A stretch of 12,744 nt of DNA from Gemelliphila asaccharolytica (GCF_001553005.1 NZ_KQ959879.1:2558-15301), one strand, 5' to 3'. Counted from the stretch's first letter, positions 1 to 9,299 are shown. The notes: generated by a model not told the origin, from the letters alone. A program made the numbers and translations.

Positions 1-540
1 TACTGGAACAAATACTTTTACTCTTGTTTCTAAATCATTGTTTGCATCTATTTTTTCTTTATCTAATGGAAATTCTAAAACTTTTGGATAGACTGTTCTG
101 TCTGGATATTTTTGTTTATATACGTCCATAAAGTCGTCTTTTTCATTTTCACTATACCATTCAACTACTTTACAATCTTTGACACTTCCGTCTTTATCAT
201 AATAGCTTAAATTTCCTAAGTATCCTGTAAATGTATCATTAGCAAATTGACGAGTTAATGGTTTGAATGTAAGTCTTACTTTATACTCTCCATTTTCTAC
301 TATAAGTTTTGTTTCTGATTTTTCTACTGCTCCGTCTGACATACTTTTTTGACCAGCTGTATGTGCGTGCATCATATCTACATCAATACTATATGTACCG
401 TCTTTAAGATTTTTAAAATCTTCTGCTTTTGCTACATGGACAATCTTTTCACTTTTGTCTAACAGACCAGTATAACTACTGTAACCTAGAGTTGTTACTA
501 ATGCCAGTGAAACAGCTAAAAATTTATTTTTTAATTTCAT
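1..540 (-). CDS. NEAT-domain heme-binding surface protein, 3' part cut by window edge
   Basis: The reading frame is open from an ATG at 540 to the window edge: 180 codons and no stop. Residues 1-38 look like a signal peptide, a charged start followed by a hydrophobic stretch and a possible cut after VAKA. From about residue 46 comes a NEAT-like domain: DGTYSIDVDM, then the SMSDGAV lip segment and KLIVENGEYKVRLTFKPL, ending near VKVFVP. The heme-ligating YxxxY of NEAT domains would follow VKVFVP and therefore lies outside the window. NEAT domains of Gram-positive bacteria bind heme at the cell surface. The gene begins 27 bases after the ATPase stop and has the RBS AAAAAGGAG, so it is probably the fifth gene of the heme operon. 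Length, further domains and anchoring are unknown. Confident of a NEAT-type exported protein; heme binding itself is inferred. Confidence 0.8.
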   Translation of the reverse strand, partial: MKLKNKFLAVSLALVTTLGYSSYTGLLDKSEKIVHVAKAEDFKNLKDGTYSIDVDMMHAHTAGQKSMSDGAVEKSETKLIVENGEYKVRLTFKPLTRQFANDTFTGYLGNLSYYDKDGSVKDCKVVEWYSENEKDDFMDVYKQKYPDRTVYPKVLEFPLDKEKIDANNDLETRVKVFVPV

Positions 541-567
541 AAAAATCTCCTTTTTCTACTTATTTAA

Positions 568-1338
568 TTACCAAGTTAAAATTGTTTTGTTATCATCAAG
601 TATTTTTATATCCATTTCGTACATATTTGATAATAACTCTTTATCATAAAATTTTTCTTTTTTGTCATAACGTAAAATTTTTCCTTTTTGCATAGCTATT
701 ATATTATGACTATATTTCAATGCTTGATTAATATCATGTAGTACCATTACTACAGTTTTTTTATGTTCTTCATTTAGTTTTTTGACTAACTGCATGACTT
801 CTTTTTGATATTTTATATCTAAATAACTTGTTGGTTCGTCTAATAATAAGATATCAGTATCTTGAGCTACAGCCATAGCTATAAATACTCTTTGCATTTG
901 TCCTCCTGAAAGATTTTCCACTCTTTCTTCTTTCATGTCGAAAAGGTCTGTTACTAAAAGTGCATTTTTTATTTTTTCTTTGTCTTCTAGTGTTTTCTTG
1001 CTAAAAATATTTTTTTGATGTGCTAAACGACCATATGCTACAACTTCTTCAACTGTTAATTCTTGTGGTATCGTATTTTTTTGATAAACTACAGATATTA
1101 GTTTTGCTAAATCTTTCCTTGAATAACTTTTTATTTTGTTACCCTTTATTAAAATATCTCCACTAAAATTTTTTTTGTTATTAGCTATAAGATGCAAAAG
1201 TGTTGTTTTTCCACAACCATTTTTTCCTATTATTGTTGTTATTTCTCCAGATTTTATATCAATATTTACATTGTCTATTATTTTTTTATTTTTTTCATAT
1301 GAAAAACTTACATTTTTCAACTCTATTATATTACTCAT
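568..1338 (-). CDS. Heme/iron ABC transporter ATP-binding protein (FecE/HtsC-like)
   Basis: This is the cytoplasmic ATPase that powers heme or iron-complex import through the adjacent permease. Its 256 residues carry every ABC motif: Walker A GKNGCGKT (38-45), Q-loop Gln86, signature LSGGQMQR (143-150), Walker B ILLLDEP (163-169) and switch His201 in VLHD. Length and motif spacing are typical of iron-siderophore/heme importers of the FecE family. The ATG lies inside the end of the permease gene (8-base overlap, TATGAGTAA), which suggests translational coupling. It is preceded by a run of six Gs after several As that can serve as RBS. It corresponds in position to htsC of the streptococcal shp-htsABC locus. 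The substrate is inferred from the lipoprotein and NEAT neighbours, since the ATPase alone cannot show it. Confidence 0.93.
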   Translation of the reverse strand: MSNIIELKNVSFSYEKNKKIIDNVNIDIKSGEITTIIGKNGCGKTTLLHLIANNKKNFSGDILIKGNKIKSYSRKDLAKLISVVYQKNTIPQELTVEEVVAYGRLAHQKNIFSKKTLEDKEKIKNALLVTDLFDMKEERVENLSGGQMQRVFIAMAVAQDTDILLLDEPTSYLDIKYQKEVMQLVKKLNEEHKKTVVMVLHDINQALKYSHNIIAMQKGKILRYDKKEKFYDKELLSNMYEMDIKILDDNKTILTW

Positions 1339-2296
1339 ATGCTACCCCCCTTTTTATTAAGAATAAAAAGAATGGTCCTCCCACAATAAGCATTAGTATA
1401 TCGGCTGGTATTTCTATAGGACTGACTATTGTTCTTCCTATTGTATCAAACGCTAAAAAGATAAAACTTCCTACTAATGCACAAAATGGAATAGAGTAAA
1501 AATGGTTTTTCCCTACTATTATTTTTGCAATGTGTGGTGCTATTAATGATAAAAATGCAACTACCCCTACTATACTTGTAGCGACTGATGCTAAAATAAC
1601 TGCAACTAGAGATATTATTGCTCTTAATAAGGAAATATTCACTCCTAAAGAGTTTACTACTTCATCATCAAGGAAAAATATATTACAAGCTTTTGCTAGT
1701 ATTATTGATATTATAAGCATTACTGGAACCCATATCAAAAGTAAATTAACATCTTGCCAGCTTTTCATCCCTAAACTTGCTCTGTTCATACTAGGATTTG
1801 AATTTTGCACATAATTTATTGCTGTTAATATTCCTGTAAAAAATGAGCTTATTGCTATACCTATTAGAATTATTGTTATATTGTTTTTTATATTCTTACT
1901 TAAAAGATAAATAATTAAATAACCTATTATTCCACCAATTATCGCAAGAAATGATTTATATATTACTGCTGATGACGATATAAAAAGTCCTAAATAGAGC
2001 ATTAAGCTTGCTCCTCCAGAAACTCCTATAAGACTAGGGTCTATAAGAGGGTTTTTTAGTGTTGTTTGCAAGAGTAATCCACTAACACTAAATGCCCCTC
2101 CTACTAATATGGCTATTATTATTCTAGGAAATCTAAGATCTAAAATTGCTAAAGCATTGGGATTTTTATGGCCTATAATAAGGCTAAATATTTCACTTGG
2201 GGAAGCTTTTATACTTCCTGTTGCCATAGCGATAAATATTGTTGCTAATAGTAATATTATCACTACTGTATAAGCTAAAATTCTTTTTTTAGTCAT
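1331..2296 (-). CDS. Heme/iron ABC transporter permease (FecCD family, HtsB/IsdF-like)
   Basis: This is the membrane channel subunit of the heme importer. The 321-residue protein is highly hydrophobic, with about nine to ten membrane segments as in FecCD/BtuC permeases. An N-terminal helix at about residues 7-27 is followed by the family block LRFPRIIIAILVGGAFSVSG, then LLQ and KNPLIDPSLIGVSGGA (about 54-97). Near the C-terminal third, FLSLIAPHIAK is the conserved segment expected to contact the ATPase, and IPADILMLIVGGPFFLFL closes the protein. It starts 6 bases after the lipoprotein stop with an AAGGA RBS, and its end overlaps the ATPase gene. As a single permease it probably works as a homodimer. 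Heme as substrate is inferred from the operon. Confidence 0.93.
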   Translation of the reverse strand: MTKKRILAYTVVIILLLATIFIAMATGSIKASPSEIFSLIIGHKNPNALAILDLRFPRIIIAILVGGAFSVSGLLLQTTLKNPLIDPSLIGVSGGASLMLYLGLFISSSAVIYKSFLAIIGGIIGYLIIYLLSKNIKNNITIILIGIAISSFFTGILTAINYVQNSNPSMNRASLGMKSWQDVNLLLIWVPVMLIISIILAKACNIFFLDDEVVNSLGVNISLLRAIISLVAVILASVATSIVGVVAFLSLIAPHIAKIIVGKNHFYSIPFCALVGSFIFLAFDTIGRTIVSPIEIPADILMLIVGGPFFLFLIKRGVAYE

Positions 2297-2302
2297 CTTT
2301 TT

Positions 2303-3256
2303 CTATCCTTCTTTATAGAATAATTCTTCAAGGTCTAAAAGTCCTTTTGTATAATCAAATGCTCCTGTCATACCAAAGACACTTGAGTCTAAATCTATTA
2401 CTTTATTATTTTTTACAGCGTCAAAATGTTGCCAAGCAGGATTTGTTCTAAATTCTTCTTCAAACATTTTATTTACTACATCTGGCATTGCATGAACTGT
2501 TCTTAAAATATAATCTGGTTTTTGGCTTAATAAGTATTCAAGATTTGGTTGTTCAAATTCATTGTCACTGTCTACTATGTTTATTGCTCCAGAGTGAGCT
2601 ACTAAATTCCCTGCAAAAGAATTTTTTGTAGCTACTAAGTAGCTTCCCGGTAGTCCCATAAGAACTAGAACACGAGGTTTTTTCTTGTCTTTTATTCTTG
2701 CATTATATTCACTGAAAAATTTATCTCTTTCTGCTTCCAGTTCTTTATATTTGTCCATTTTTCCATATTCTTCTGCTAAGTCTTTTGTTACTTCATATAA
2801 GCTTTCTACACTTCGCAGGTTACAGTATTTATGTGGTATTTCGTGTTTGTTAAGTCCTTCATCTATCCAGTCAACTAGACTATCTGGTACATAGACCATT
2901 GTAGGATTTATACTTTTGGTTACTTCCATATTTGGATTCATTGGTAATCCTATTTGTATAATATTGTCATAACGATGTGGCATTTTACCTAAGTGAGATG
3001 TTGGCACTCCTGCAAGTTTGATGTCTAATGCCGCTGCTACGTTTGATAATGCTACAGAATCCATAACGGCTCTTTTTCCTTGTTCTTCTTCTGAAACTTT
3101 GCCTTGATTTATTCCTGTTAAATCCAAAGTTTCTTCGAAAGCTTTATCTGCTGCGTCTTTAGCTGCTTTCATATTAGGTCCATCTTCGTGTCCACATCCT
3201 GTAATTGTCATTGATAGTGCTAATAAACAAGAAATAAGAATATTCTTTTTCTTCAT
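2303..3256 (-). CDS. isdE: Heme-binding lipoprotein of ABC importer (IsdE/HtsA-like)
   Basis: This is the membrane-tethered substrate-binding protein that receives heme from surface proteins and passes it to the permease. The signal peptide ends in the lipobox ITGC with lipid-anchored Cys21. The 317 residues have the layout of a helical-backbone-type (BtuF-like) periplasmic-binding protein. Two candidate heme ligands match the family: Met106 in GLPMNPNM and His255 in LRTVHAMPD. They are 149 residues apart, close to the Met/His spacing known for IsdE and HtsA (about Met78/79 and His229). FEEEFRTNPAWQHFDAVKNN follows His255 as expected. Its ATG overlaps the stop of the upstream NEAT-Shp gene (TAATG), implying coupled translation. 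The symbol isdE is used for family resemblance; htsA is equally apt. Heme specificity is strongly suggested but not proven. Confidence 0.88.
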   Translation of the reverse strand: MKKKNILISCLLALSMTITGCGHEDGPNMKAAKDAADKAFEETLDLTGINQGKVSEEEQGKRAVMDSVALSNVAAALDIKLAGVPTSHLGKMPHRYDNIIQIGLPMNPNMEVTKSINPTMVYVPDSLVDWIDEGLNKHEIPHKYCNLRSVESLYEVTKDLAEEYGKMDKYKELEAERDKFFSEYNARIKDKKKPRVLVLMGLPGSYLVATKNSFAGNLVAHSGAINIVDSDNEFEQPNLEYLLSQKPDYILRTVHAMPDVVNKMFEEEFRTNPAWQHFDAVKNNKVIDLDSSVFGMTGAFDYTKGLLDLEELFYKEG

Positions 3257-4596
3257 TATTCTACTCCTTTTTCACTGCAAGATTTGTTACAATTTTTTTT
3301 CTTTCTAAGATATAATGCAACTCCTCCTATTACTACTATTATTACGGCTGCTCCTACTCCATAGCGTATCATTTTTCTTGTATCTTTTAATGGTACCATT
3401 GTATCTACCGCCCCTTGTTCTATAGTTTCAGGATTTACTTCTACAAAGTATCTAACAGGTCTATTCATTGGTTCTACAAACATTTGAATCATTACTGAAT
3501 ATTTTTCTCTAGGTACTTCAAATGTATAGTCAGCGTATGAATCTTTTACTTTATCAATATGTTCGCTAGTCATTTTTGATTTTACTAATTCATATTCTCC
3601 ATTTTCATGTAAAACTTTGAAAAATGGCCCTTGTGTGTCATCTCTTTTTACCCAGTTGATAAGATGAATTCTTACTGTTGCATAAAGTTTTCCGTCACTC
3701 ATTCTTTGAAGTTGACCTTTAGCCCATCTTCTTTCTCCAGAAGATTTTTGATTTTTTAAGGCTTCATTTAGGCTTCCAGTATTGTTTGTTACTACGGGTG
3801 CTATAACTCCTTGGCACATTCCTTGACCTATTGAAACATTTTTTGTTCCTCCGTCAGCTGTAATACCAGTAAGTGGATTTAAATATTCTGCTGTTACATC
3901 TATATTGTAAATTCCTGGTTTTAATGTTTTAGAATCATCTTTCCCGAAATAGTCTTTAATTGTTTTTAGTCTAAAGTCTTTTGGTGTCCCGTCTGGAAGA
4001 TCATTTCCATTAATGTCTTTTTTACTTGCGTCTACATATCCTTCGGCTATTTTTTTTGAAAAAATATTAGAGTCTTTTGAAACTTCTTTTGCATTGTCCC
4101 AATCAAATCGCAAGATAGCATTTTGTGAAGCATCGCCACCCATTATTTGATTCATTGCGTCTACCGTTACTTTTATACCTACTTTTTCTTCTTTAGTAGG
4201 TCTTGTAAATGTTAAAAGTCCTGGGAAAGTATCTTCTTCATTGTCAAGATTTGGATCTTGATAAGTTTGAACTACATCTGCAGTTTTTAAATCTCCTGTA
4301 TTAAGTTCTCCAGAGTACACTTTCATTTCTAAAAGATGTCCTCTCATTTCCATAAATACCATAGGAACAAATTCCATAATGTATTTATATCCTGCGTCAG
4401 TTTCTTCTACAAGTGCAGTTTGAGTTACTGCATTATTCCCCATAGATAGTCTACCTGTGTTTTCAGCGTGCCAAAGTTGCACGGGAACTTCATATACTTT
4501 GGGGGCTGCTTTTGTTGTTTTAAAATCTGATAAATATGTAAAATTAAAAATTAAAAGTGCTGATAATAATATTTTGGATAAAAGTTTTCCTTTCAT
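3256..4596 (-). CDS. Membrane-anchored heme-binding protein with NEAT and Shp domains
   Basis: This is a surface heme receptor and relay, first gene of the operon. Of 446 residues, 1-30 are a signal peptide (cut near KAA). Residues 34-168 form a NEAT domain: YEVPVQLWHAENTGRLSMG, then YKYIMEFVPM and VGIKVTVDAMNQIMGG. Residues about 226-388 resemble the streptococcal Shp heme domain: NPLTG, IGQGM at 256-260, MFVEPMNRPVRYF at 372-384. Met260 and Met377 (or Met372) are candidates for Shp's bis-methionine ligands. A single membrane helix (about 412-430) is followed by the tail RKKKNCNKSC; there is no LPXTG. The RBS AAGGAGGG lies just before the ATG. The NEAT domain lacks the usual YxxxY. The gene sits under a Fur box, so iron-limited expression is expected. 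The domain calls are by eye. Confidence 0.85.
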   Translation of the reverse strand: MKGKLLSKILLSALLIFNFTYLSDFKTTKAAPKVYEVPVQLWHAENTGRLSMGNNAVTQTALVEETDAGYKYIMEFVPMVFMEMRGHLLEMKVYSGELNTGDLKTADVVQTYQDPNLDNEEDTFPGLLTFTRPTKEEKVGIKVTVDAMNQIMGGDASQNAILRFDWDNAKEVSKDSNIFSKKIAEGYVDASKKDINGNDLPDGTPKDFRLKTIKDYFGKDDSKTLKPGIYNIDVTAEYLNPLTGITADGGTKNVSIGQGMCQGVIAPVVTNNTGSLNEALKNQKSSGERRWAKGQLQRMSDGKLYATVRIHLINWVKRDDTQGPFFKVLHENGEYELVKSKMTSEHIDKVKDSYADYTFEVPREKYSVMIQMFVEPMNRPVRYFVEVNPETIEQGAVDTMVPLKDTRKMIRYGVGAAVIIVVIGGVALYLRKKKNCNKSCSEKGVE

Positions 4597-4614
4597 GTTA
4601 CCCTCCTTTTTTTC

Positions 4615-4629
4615 TGATAATGATTATCA
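4615..4629. promoter_or_regulatory. Fur box (perfect 7-1-7)
   Basis: TGATAATGATTATCA is a perfect inverted repeat of TGATAAT around a single G. It matches the 7-1-7 core of the Bacillus Fur box exactly. It covers the predicted transcription start of the heme operon, so Fe-Fur would block initiation and the operon would be on when iron is low. The operator is seen directly; the regulator is inferred. Confidence 0.92.
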
Positions 4630-4634
4630 ATGCA

Positions 4635-4663
4635 ATTATACTATAAATAGCTCTATTTTGAAA
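4635..4663 (-). promoter_or_regulatory. Promoter of heme-uptake operon
   Basis: On the minus strand, -35 TTTCAA (4663-4658) is followed after 17 bases by a perfect -10 TATAAT (4640-4635). The start site would fall near 4628, inside the Fur box. The -35 is a weak match to TTGACA. Confidence 0.72.
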
Positions 4664-4693
4664 GCATTTTTAACAAATATTTTTAAAAAAAAC

Positions 4694-4734
4694 GTAAAAA
4701 AAACAAGAGAATTAATGGGTTATTTTTCTCTTGT
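4694..4734 (-). terminator. Terminator of the small membrane-protein operon
   Basis: ACAAGAGAA and TTCTCTTGT form a perfect 9-bp stem (4703-4711 with 4726-4734) with a 14-base loop. On the minus strand it is followed at once by a run of eight Ts. It lies 7 bases after the stop of the 85-residue membrane gene and insulates the heme operon promoter from upstream transcription. Confidence 0.88.
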
Positions 4735-4740
4735 CATAAA

Positions 4741-4998
4741 TTATTTTTTATTTCTTTTTATTAAATAAATACTTATATTTATATATATATTTAATGACAG
4801 GGTATAAACCAAAAAAAAGATAAATAATATTGTAATTGCTAAAAGTATTTTATTAGAAAAATTGATATAACATTTTAATAATATAAAAATTATATATATT
4901 AATAAAATTATTAAAAATTTAATATTTAGTTTTAATAAAAACTTTTTATATTTTAATATTATTTTTTTGGTATCTATTCTCTTTGGTAATTTTTTCAT
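4741..4998 (-). CDS. Small membrane protein, unknown function (85 aa)
   Basis: I do not recognise this protein. Its 85 residues begin with a basic stretch (MKKLPKRIDTKK), followed by two hydrophobic segments at about 27-44 and 50-75, and end in KRNKK. A two-helix hairpin with both ends in the cytoplasm fits the positive-inside rule. Codons are extremely AT-rich (many ATA, AAT, TTA), even for this window. The ATG overlaps the stop of the upstream 127-residue gene (TAATG) and the RBS is poor, so translation is probably coupled. A terminator follows within 7 bases. The shared operon with another small membrane protein suggests the two act together, perhaps as a membrane complex. Nothing in the sequence points to a substrate or reaction. 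That it is a real gene rests on the overlap, promoter and terminator. Confidence 0.6.
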   Translation of the reverse strand: MKKLPKRIDTKKIILKYKKFLLKLNIKFLIILLIYIIFILLKCYINFSNKILLAITILFIFFLVYTLSLNIYINISIYLIKRNKK

Positions 4999-5381
4999 TA
5001 TTTTAATCTCATTAATTTTGCTTTTTCTTTTGATTTTTTATGAGTTATGGAAATTACGATTATTGAAAAGACAACTAAAAATGAAATGTAATTGTCATAG
5101 ATGATATTTCCAAATCTGTCACTATTTTGTGCTGTAAGTAGTATAAGTAGACATATTGCTAAAAGAATTTTTTCTACATATATGATAAATTTTAGTTCCT
5201 TTGTTATATTATTCACTTTTATTATTTCTACTCTTGCTGAACTAAAGGTAACTGAAGCAAAAAAAGGTAGTGATAAAAGTATTAATCTAAGGTCATTATA
5301 TCTATATAAAAAATATATTATGGTTACTATTATTATTGTACTTATAAAAATGTTTATATGATGTTTGTTTTCTGCCGACAT
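4998..5381 (-). CDS. Four-helix membrane protein, unknown function (127 aa)
   Basis: I do not recognise this protein. Its 127 residues hold about four membrane segments (roughly 9-27, 31-48, 65-84, 96-112), with charged loops and a basic tail (HKKSKEKAKLMRLK). No signal peptide, lipobox or catalytic motif is visible. The start is well supported: AAAGGAGG lies 5 bases before the ATG, and a consensus promoter (TTTACA-N17-TATAAT) is 30-55 bases upstream. It overlaps the following 85-residue membrane gene by one base. The pair sits between the eno terminator and the Fur-controlled heme operon but has its own signals, so it belongs to neither unit by transcription. A small two-component membrane complex is possible (for example transport, toxin immunity or stress), but none of these is shown by the sequence. 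Confidence 0.72.
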   Translation of the reverse strand: MSAENKHHINIFISTIIIVTIIYFLYRYNDLRLILLSLPFFASVTFSSARVEIIKVNNITKELKFIIYVEKILLAICLLILLTAQNSDRFGNIIYDNYISFLVVFSIIVISITHKKSKEKAKLMRLK

Positions 5382-5409
5382 TTTTTCCTCCTTTCAATAC
5401 CTTAATAAA

Positions 5410-5438
5410 ATTATACTTAATTAAAAGCATTTTGTAAA
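5410..5438 (-). promoter_or_regulatory. Promoter of the small membrane-protein operon
   Basis: On the minus strand, -35 TTTACA (5438-5433), a 17-base spacer and -10 TATAAT (5415-5410) make a near-consensus sigma-A promoter. It lies just upstream of the AAAGGAGG of the 127-residue gene. No operator-like repeat is obvious around it. Confidence 0.82.
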
Positions 5439-5502
5439 TTAGTATTTTTTTATCCTTAATTATTTTAAAGTTTTTTTGCAAGTTTGTTAAATATAATGAA
5501 AC

Positions 5503-5534
5503 AAAAAAGGCAGAACTTATATCCTGCCTTTTTT
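5503..5534 (-). terminator. Terminator after eno (bidirectional shape)
   Basis: AAAAAAGGCAG (5503-5513) pairs with CTGCCTTTTTT (5524-5534) around a 10-base loop. The GC core with flanking A and T runs can terminate in both directions. It lies about 55 bases past the eno stop and ends the glycolytic operon. Confidence 0.9.
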
Positions 5535-5587
5535 TATCTAATTTAGGGGGTTTTTTTAATTTTCACTGTATAAATATTTTAAAAAAC

Positions 5588-6925
<1,338 letters not shown>

Positions 6926-7067
6926 TTAAAATTAAGAAAAATTTTTATACATTTTTTTTAAAAATATAATTTTTAATTTTTCTTTTTTAGCTAAAATATT
7001 ATACCTTTCGGATAAAAACATAAAATCTTTAACTTTATATTTTGTTTAAATTAAATATTTATTTTTA

Positions 7068-7832
7068 TTAGGCTAGTTTTCCGCCTTCAAGCAGTTTAAT
7101 AAATGAATCTGGTTTTAATGAAGCTCCCCCTACAAGGGCTCCGTCTACATCTTCACAAGCCATATATTCTTTGATATTTTCTGGTTTTACAGATCCTCCA
7201 TATTGGATTCTTACTTTTTGACTTATTTTTTCTCCGTACATTTCTTTTACAATTTCTCTTACGGCTTTACACATTTTTTGTGCGTCTTCTCTTCCAGCAG
7301 ATTTCCCTGTTCCTATTGCCCATATTGGTTCGTATGCTATTATTAGTTTTTCAGCTTGCTCTTCTTTTAAGCCTTTTATATCTTCTTTTATTTGAGATTT
7401 AATTTTGTCTAGTGCTTTTCCTGCTTCGTATTCTTCTAGAGTTTCTCCGCAACATACAATCGGAGTTAGATTGTTTGCAAATGCTGCGTGTACTTTTTTG
7501 TTTATAAGTTCATCAGTTTCAAAGAAGTATCCTCTTCTTTCTGAATGTCCTAATATTACATATTTTACACCTAAATCTTTTAGGGTAAGTGGAGAGATTT
7601 CGCCTGTGAATGCTCCTTTTTGTTCAAAGTGGCAATTTTCTGCTCCTATTTTTAAATCTGCTGCTTCTGTAAGAGAAACAAGTGCTTCTAAGTGTGTTGC
7701 TGGGGCACATATTGCACTTTCTACTTTTTCTTTAGCTGGAATTTTCCCTGCTACTTCTTTTGCAAATTCCCTTGCTTGGTTTACTGTTAAATTCATTTTC
7801 CAGTTTCCTGCGATAAAAGGTATTCTTGTCAT
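7068..7832 (-). CDS. tpiA: Triosephosphate isomerase
   Basis: It interconverts dihydroxyacetone phosphate and glyceraldehyde-3-phosphate in glycolysis; a cytoplasmic dimeric TIM barrel. The 254 residues are of normal length. Visible motifs are the N-terminal GNWKMN with catalytic Lys, ILGHSERR with catalytic His, the family signature [14 protein letters not shown] with catalytic Glu and start of the flexible loop, and the phosphate-binding end segments IQYGGSV and GALVGGASL. The RBS AAGGAG is spaced well from the ATG. It is separated from pgk by 270 very AT-rich bases that hold an inverted repeat and a -10-like TATAAT (7914-7909) without a good -35, so read-through from pgk is the likeliest source of transcript. 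The gene after it is eno; the pgm usually found here in Bacillus is missing. Confidence 0.98.
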   Translation of the reverse strand: MTRIPFIAGNWKMNLTVNQAREFAKEVAGKIPAKEKVESAICAPATHLEALVSLTEAADLKIGAENCHFEQKGAFTGEISPLTLKDLGVKYVILGHSERRGYFFETDELINKKVHAAFANNLTPIVCCGETLEEYEAGKALDKIKSQIKEDIKGLKEEQAEKLIIAYEPIWAIGTGKSAGREDAQKMCKAVREIVKEMYGEKISQKVRIQYGGSVKPENIKEYMACEDVDGALVGGASLKPDSFIKLLEGGKLA

Positions 7833-8005
7833 CTTCTTTCTCCTTTTTTATAATTTTTACATTAAAATTATTTTAAAGATTTATTAAAATTTTAGCCTTA
7901 AAGTAAATATTATATACTAATTATAAAATAAAATAAATCTTTTTTATATATTTTGCAGTATTTTTAGCTTTTGCTTTTATGTTTTAAAAATTAGTTTTTT
8001 ATTTG

Positions 8006-8088
8006 AAAGTAGCTTGTTGTTAATTTTCCTAATTATATTAATTTTTTTGATATTAATTATATATTTTTGGTTAGTATCTAGCTACTTT
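8006..8088. repeat. Inverted repeat between pgk and tpiA
   Basis: AAAGTAGCT (8006-8014) and AGCTACTTT (8080-8088) form a perfect 9-bp inverted repeat enclosing 65 AT-rich bases that may pair further. In operon direction no T run follows, so it does not look like a terminator for pgk. It may be an mRNA stability or processing element. Function unknown. Confidence 0.45.
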
Positions 8089-8102
8089 TTTTCTTATAGT
8101 AA

Positions 8103-9299
8103 TTATTCTTTATCTGATAGTGATTCTATTCCTGGTAGAGTTTTGCCTTCTAGATATTCTAGCGATGCTCCTCCTCCTGTAGATATGTGAGTGAATTTGT
8201 CTTTATATCCTAAGTTTATTGCTGCAGTGGCACTATCTCCTCCACCTATTATTGTTATTGCATCTTTTAAGTTAGACAATATTTTACATACGCCAATTGT
8301 TCCTTTGGCAAAGTTTTCCATTTCAAAAACTCCCATAGGTCCATTCCAGATTACAGTTTTTGCATTTTTTAATATTTCTGCAAATTTTTCTACGGATTTT
8401 TCTCCTATATCTAGTCCCATTTCATCGTCTTTGATGTCTGTTGTTACTGCCGATTTAGCATCGTTTTTAAATTCTTTTGCTACTACTGTGTCTACTGGTA
8501 GGACAATTTTTTCTTTGGCTTTTTCTAATAGGTTTTTAGCATATTCTACTTTTTCTTCTTCGCATAGAGATTTCCCTATATTTTTCCCTTGTGCTTTGAA
8601 GAATGTATATGCCATTGCTCCTCCTATTATTATTTTATCAGCTTTTTCTAATAGGTTTTCTATAACTGCTATTTTGTCTGATACTTTTGCTCCTCCTATT
8701 ATTGCTATTAGAGGTCGTTTAGGATTATCTACTGCCCCTCCAATGTATTTGATTTCTTTTTCTATTAAGAAACCATATACTGCATTGCCTTTTTTTATGT
8801 TAGAAGCTATTCCTTTATTTGAAGCATGAGCTCTGTGTGCAGTACCAAATGCGTCATTAACAAATATATCTCCAAGACTTGCCCAGTATTTTCCTAATTC
8901 TGGGTCATTTTTTGATTCTTTTTTTCCATCTAAGTCTTCAAATCTGGTGTTTTCAAACATTAGTATTTCAGAATTTTTTAATGATTTTACTTCTTCTTCT
9001 AACTCTTTTCCTCTAGTTTTGTTTATGAATTTTACTTCTTTATTTAATAATTCTGATAATCTTTTTGCTACTGGTAAGAGTGTTTTATCTTTTTTATCTT
9101 TTTCTTCTTTTATTCTTCCAAGGTGTGAAAATATTACTAATTTTGCTTTTTTTCCTAAGATATATTTTATTGTTTCAAGTGCAGCTACTATTCTATTGTC
9201 GTTAGTAATAACTCCATTTTTTAAAGGGACATTGAAGTCTGCACGCATTAAGACTGTTTTTCCTTCTAGATTTTTTAAATCTTTGATAGATTTTTTCAT
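8103..9299 (-). CDS. pgk: Phosphoglycerate kinase
   Basis: It transfers phosphate from 1,3-bisphosphoglycerate to ADP, giving 3-phosphoglycerate and ATP; a cytoplasmic monomeric glycolytic enzyme. The 398 residues include the N-terminal signature [25 protein letters not shown] and [14 protein letters not shown] of the phosphoglycerate side. The nucleotide side shows [21 protein letters not shown] and GGGDSATA. Length is close to the usual 394. The ATG has GAAAGGAG at good spacing. It starts 82 bases after gapA, separated by a long perfect hairpin, and belongs to the cggR-gapA-pgk-tpiA-eno operon. The stop at 8103 is followed by the 270-base gap before tpiA. Confidence 0.98.
   Translation of the reverse strand: MKKSIKDLKNLEGKTVLMRADFNVPLKNGVITNDNRIVAALETIKYILGKKAKLVIFSHLGRIKEEKDKKDKTLLPVAKRLSELLNKEVKFINKTRGKELEEEVKSLKNSEILMFENTRFEDLDGKKESKNDPELGKYWASLGDIFVNDAFGTAHRAHASNKGIASNIKKGNAVYGFLIEKEIKYIGGAVDNPKRPLIAIIGGAKVSDKIAVIENLLEKADKIIIGGAMAYTFFKAQGKNIGKSLCEEEKVEYAKNLLEKAKEKIVLPVDTVVAKEFKNDAKSAVTTDIKDDEMGLDIGEKSVEKFAEILKNAKTVIWNGPMGVFEMENFAKGTIGVCKILSNLKDAITIIGGGDSATAAINLGYKDKFTHISTGGGASLEYLEGKTLPGIESLSDKE

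Noticed and set aside
6998..7026. Separate eno promoter between tpiA and eno
   Set aside because: TATAAT is present at 7003-6998 but no recognisable -35 lies 16-18 bases upstream; kept only as a remark under eno.
8006..8088. Reading the pgk-tpiA inverted repeat as the pgk terminator
   Set aside because: The loop is very long and no T run follows on the transcribed strand; the T run is on the side where no gene ends.
8191..8829. Long plus-strand open frame opposite pgk (and similar ones opposite eno, tpiA, the permease and cggR)
   Set aside because: They are antisense shadows of well-supported genes: low-complexity Ser/Leu/Phe-rich products, no RBS, no family motifs.
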